Source: an uncultured Fibrobacter sp.
Lineage (GTDB): Bacteria; Fibrobacterota; Fibrobacteria; Fibrobacterales; Fibrobacteraceae
Assembly: GCA_937891805.1 (NCBI GenBank)
Contig: CALATK010000183.1
Span: 1 to 12,422, forward strand
Length of the DNA stretch: 12,422 bases
Direction of reading: 5' to 3'
In this document: positions 12,239-12,422 of the stretch, in pieces
Layout: each line of letters starts with the position of its first letter
How positions within the stretch are numbered: position 1 is the first letter of the stretch
Notes under the pieces: model-generated
What the model saw: the letters and a program-made list of their open reading frames with translations, nothing else
Told to the model about the DNA's origin: nothing
Databases searched by the model: none
Position numbers and translations under genes: made by a program

Positions 12239-12268
12239 AGGGTGGCCCGGATGAGGCTGCCCTTTTTT
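12239..12268 (+). terminator. Rho-independent terminator after acpP
   Basis: AGGGTGGCC (12239-12247), a 7-base loop, and GGCTGCCCT (12255-12263) form a 9-bp stem with two G-U pairs, followed by a T-run to 12268. It ends the fabD-fabG-acpP unit about 30 bases after the acpP stop. Confidence 0.85.
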
Positions 12269-12347
12269 AGTTCGGATTTCGGAATTCTGAATTAGGAATT
12301 AATCTCTTAAACTCAACTCCGAATTTCGAACTCTGAAATCCGAATTA
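12269..12347 (+). repeat. Heptad inverted-repeat element between acpP and the next gene
   Basis: The left arm (12269-12300) and right arm (12315-12347) can pair over about 32 bases with roughly six mismatches around a 14-base loop. The units (TTCGGAT, TTCGGAA, TTCTGAA) are the same family as in the fabD-fabG gap. Unlike the other two inverted elements there is no GC palindrome in or next to it. Confidence 0.7.
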
Positions 12348-12356
12348 TCAAAGCCT

Positions 12357-12422
12357 ATGGAACAAACCAACCTTTTACACAAGATTTTCAAACTCTGGTT
12401 TCGCCAGAAGTCCGGTGGCGAG
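12357..12422 (+). CDS. N-terminus of an unidentified protein, possibly ribonuclease III
   Basis: Only 22 codons are visible, starting MEQTNLLHKIFKLWFRQKSG and running off the window. The short basic/hydrophobic start is not FabF, which would begin near an 'RRVVVTG' motif. Downstream of acpP many bacteria carry rnc, and RNase III proteins in this part of the tree often start with a similar 'LF(R)K' leader, so rnc is a guess from context. There is no Shine-Dalgarno site before ATG 12357. That the frame is a real gene is likely from spacing and position only. Confidence 0.4.
   Translation, partial: MEQTNLLHKIFKLWFRQKSGGE

Overview
The window looks like chromosome from the Fibrobacter lineage (Fibrobacterota) or a close relative. 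Several predicted lipoproteins carry the short Asp/Ser-rich stretch right after the lipidated cysteine (CSDDSSSS, CGDDSSSG) that is common in Fibrobacter secreted proteins. The core genes are bacterial housekeeping genes in a conserved order, and the intergenic spaces hold degenerate 7-base repeats. The assignment rests on protein style and gene order only. No rRNA or tRNA gene is present.

Layout. (a) 1-104 is the last 33 codons of a peptide-type ABC transporter ATPase on the + strand, converging on (b) three small lipoprotein genes on the - strand (110-1150, 1244-1762, 1888-2247), with Rho-independent terminators after the second and third. (c) From a 67-base divergent gap, 2315-3682 (+) encodes an RlmD/TrmA-type RNA uracil-C5 methyltransferase interrupted in frame by about 55 residues of palindrome-rich, REP-like DNA. 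(d) 3774-8009 is a tight four-gene + strand operon: three unrecognised lipoproteins followed by a 773-residue protein with the domain order of cobalamin-dependent methionine synthase (MetH) but with many catalytic and cofactor motifs missing. (e) 8204-12208 is the classical yceD-rpmF-plsX-(no fabH)-fabD-fabG-acpP fatty-acid cluster, split by a terminator between plsX and fabD. (f) The window ends in the first 22 codons of a gene that may be rnc.

Regulation and non-coding structure. A recurrent -10-like element, (C)TAnATT, lies upstream of many genes. At four genes without a Shine-Dalgarno site it sits only 6-10 bases from the start codon, which predicts leaderless or near-leaderless mRNAs. 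Genes with good Shine-Dalgarno sites have it further away or not at all. Four intergenic gaps contain 7-base-period degenerate repeats. Three of these form long imperfect inverted repeats, and two carry a 13-base palindrome of 5-3-5 form.

How the genes fit together: YceD/bL32/PlsX/FabD/FabG/ACP supply the ribosomal protein and acyl-chain machinery for membrane lipid synthesis. The methyltransferase modifies RNA. The lipoproteins are presumably exported envelope proteins of unknown role. The most unusual item is the MetH-like protein, which looks like a conserved-length pseudoenzyme or a repurposed corrinoid-type protein encoded with envelope lipoproteins.
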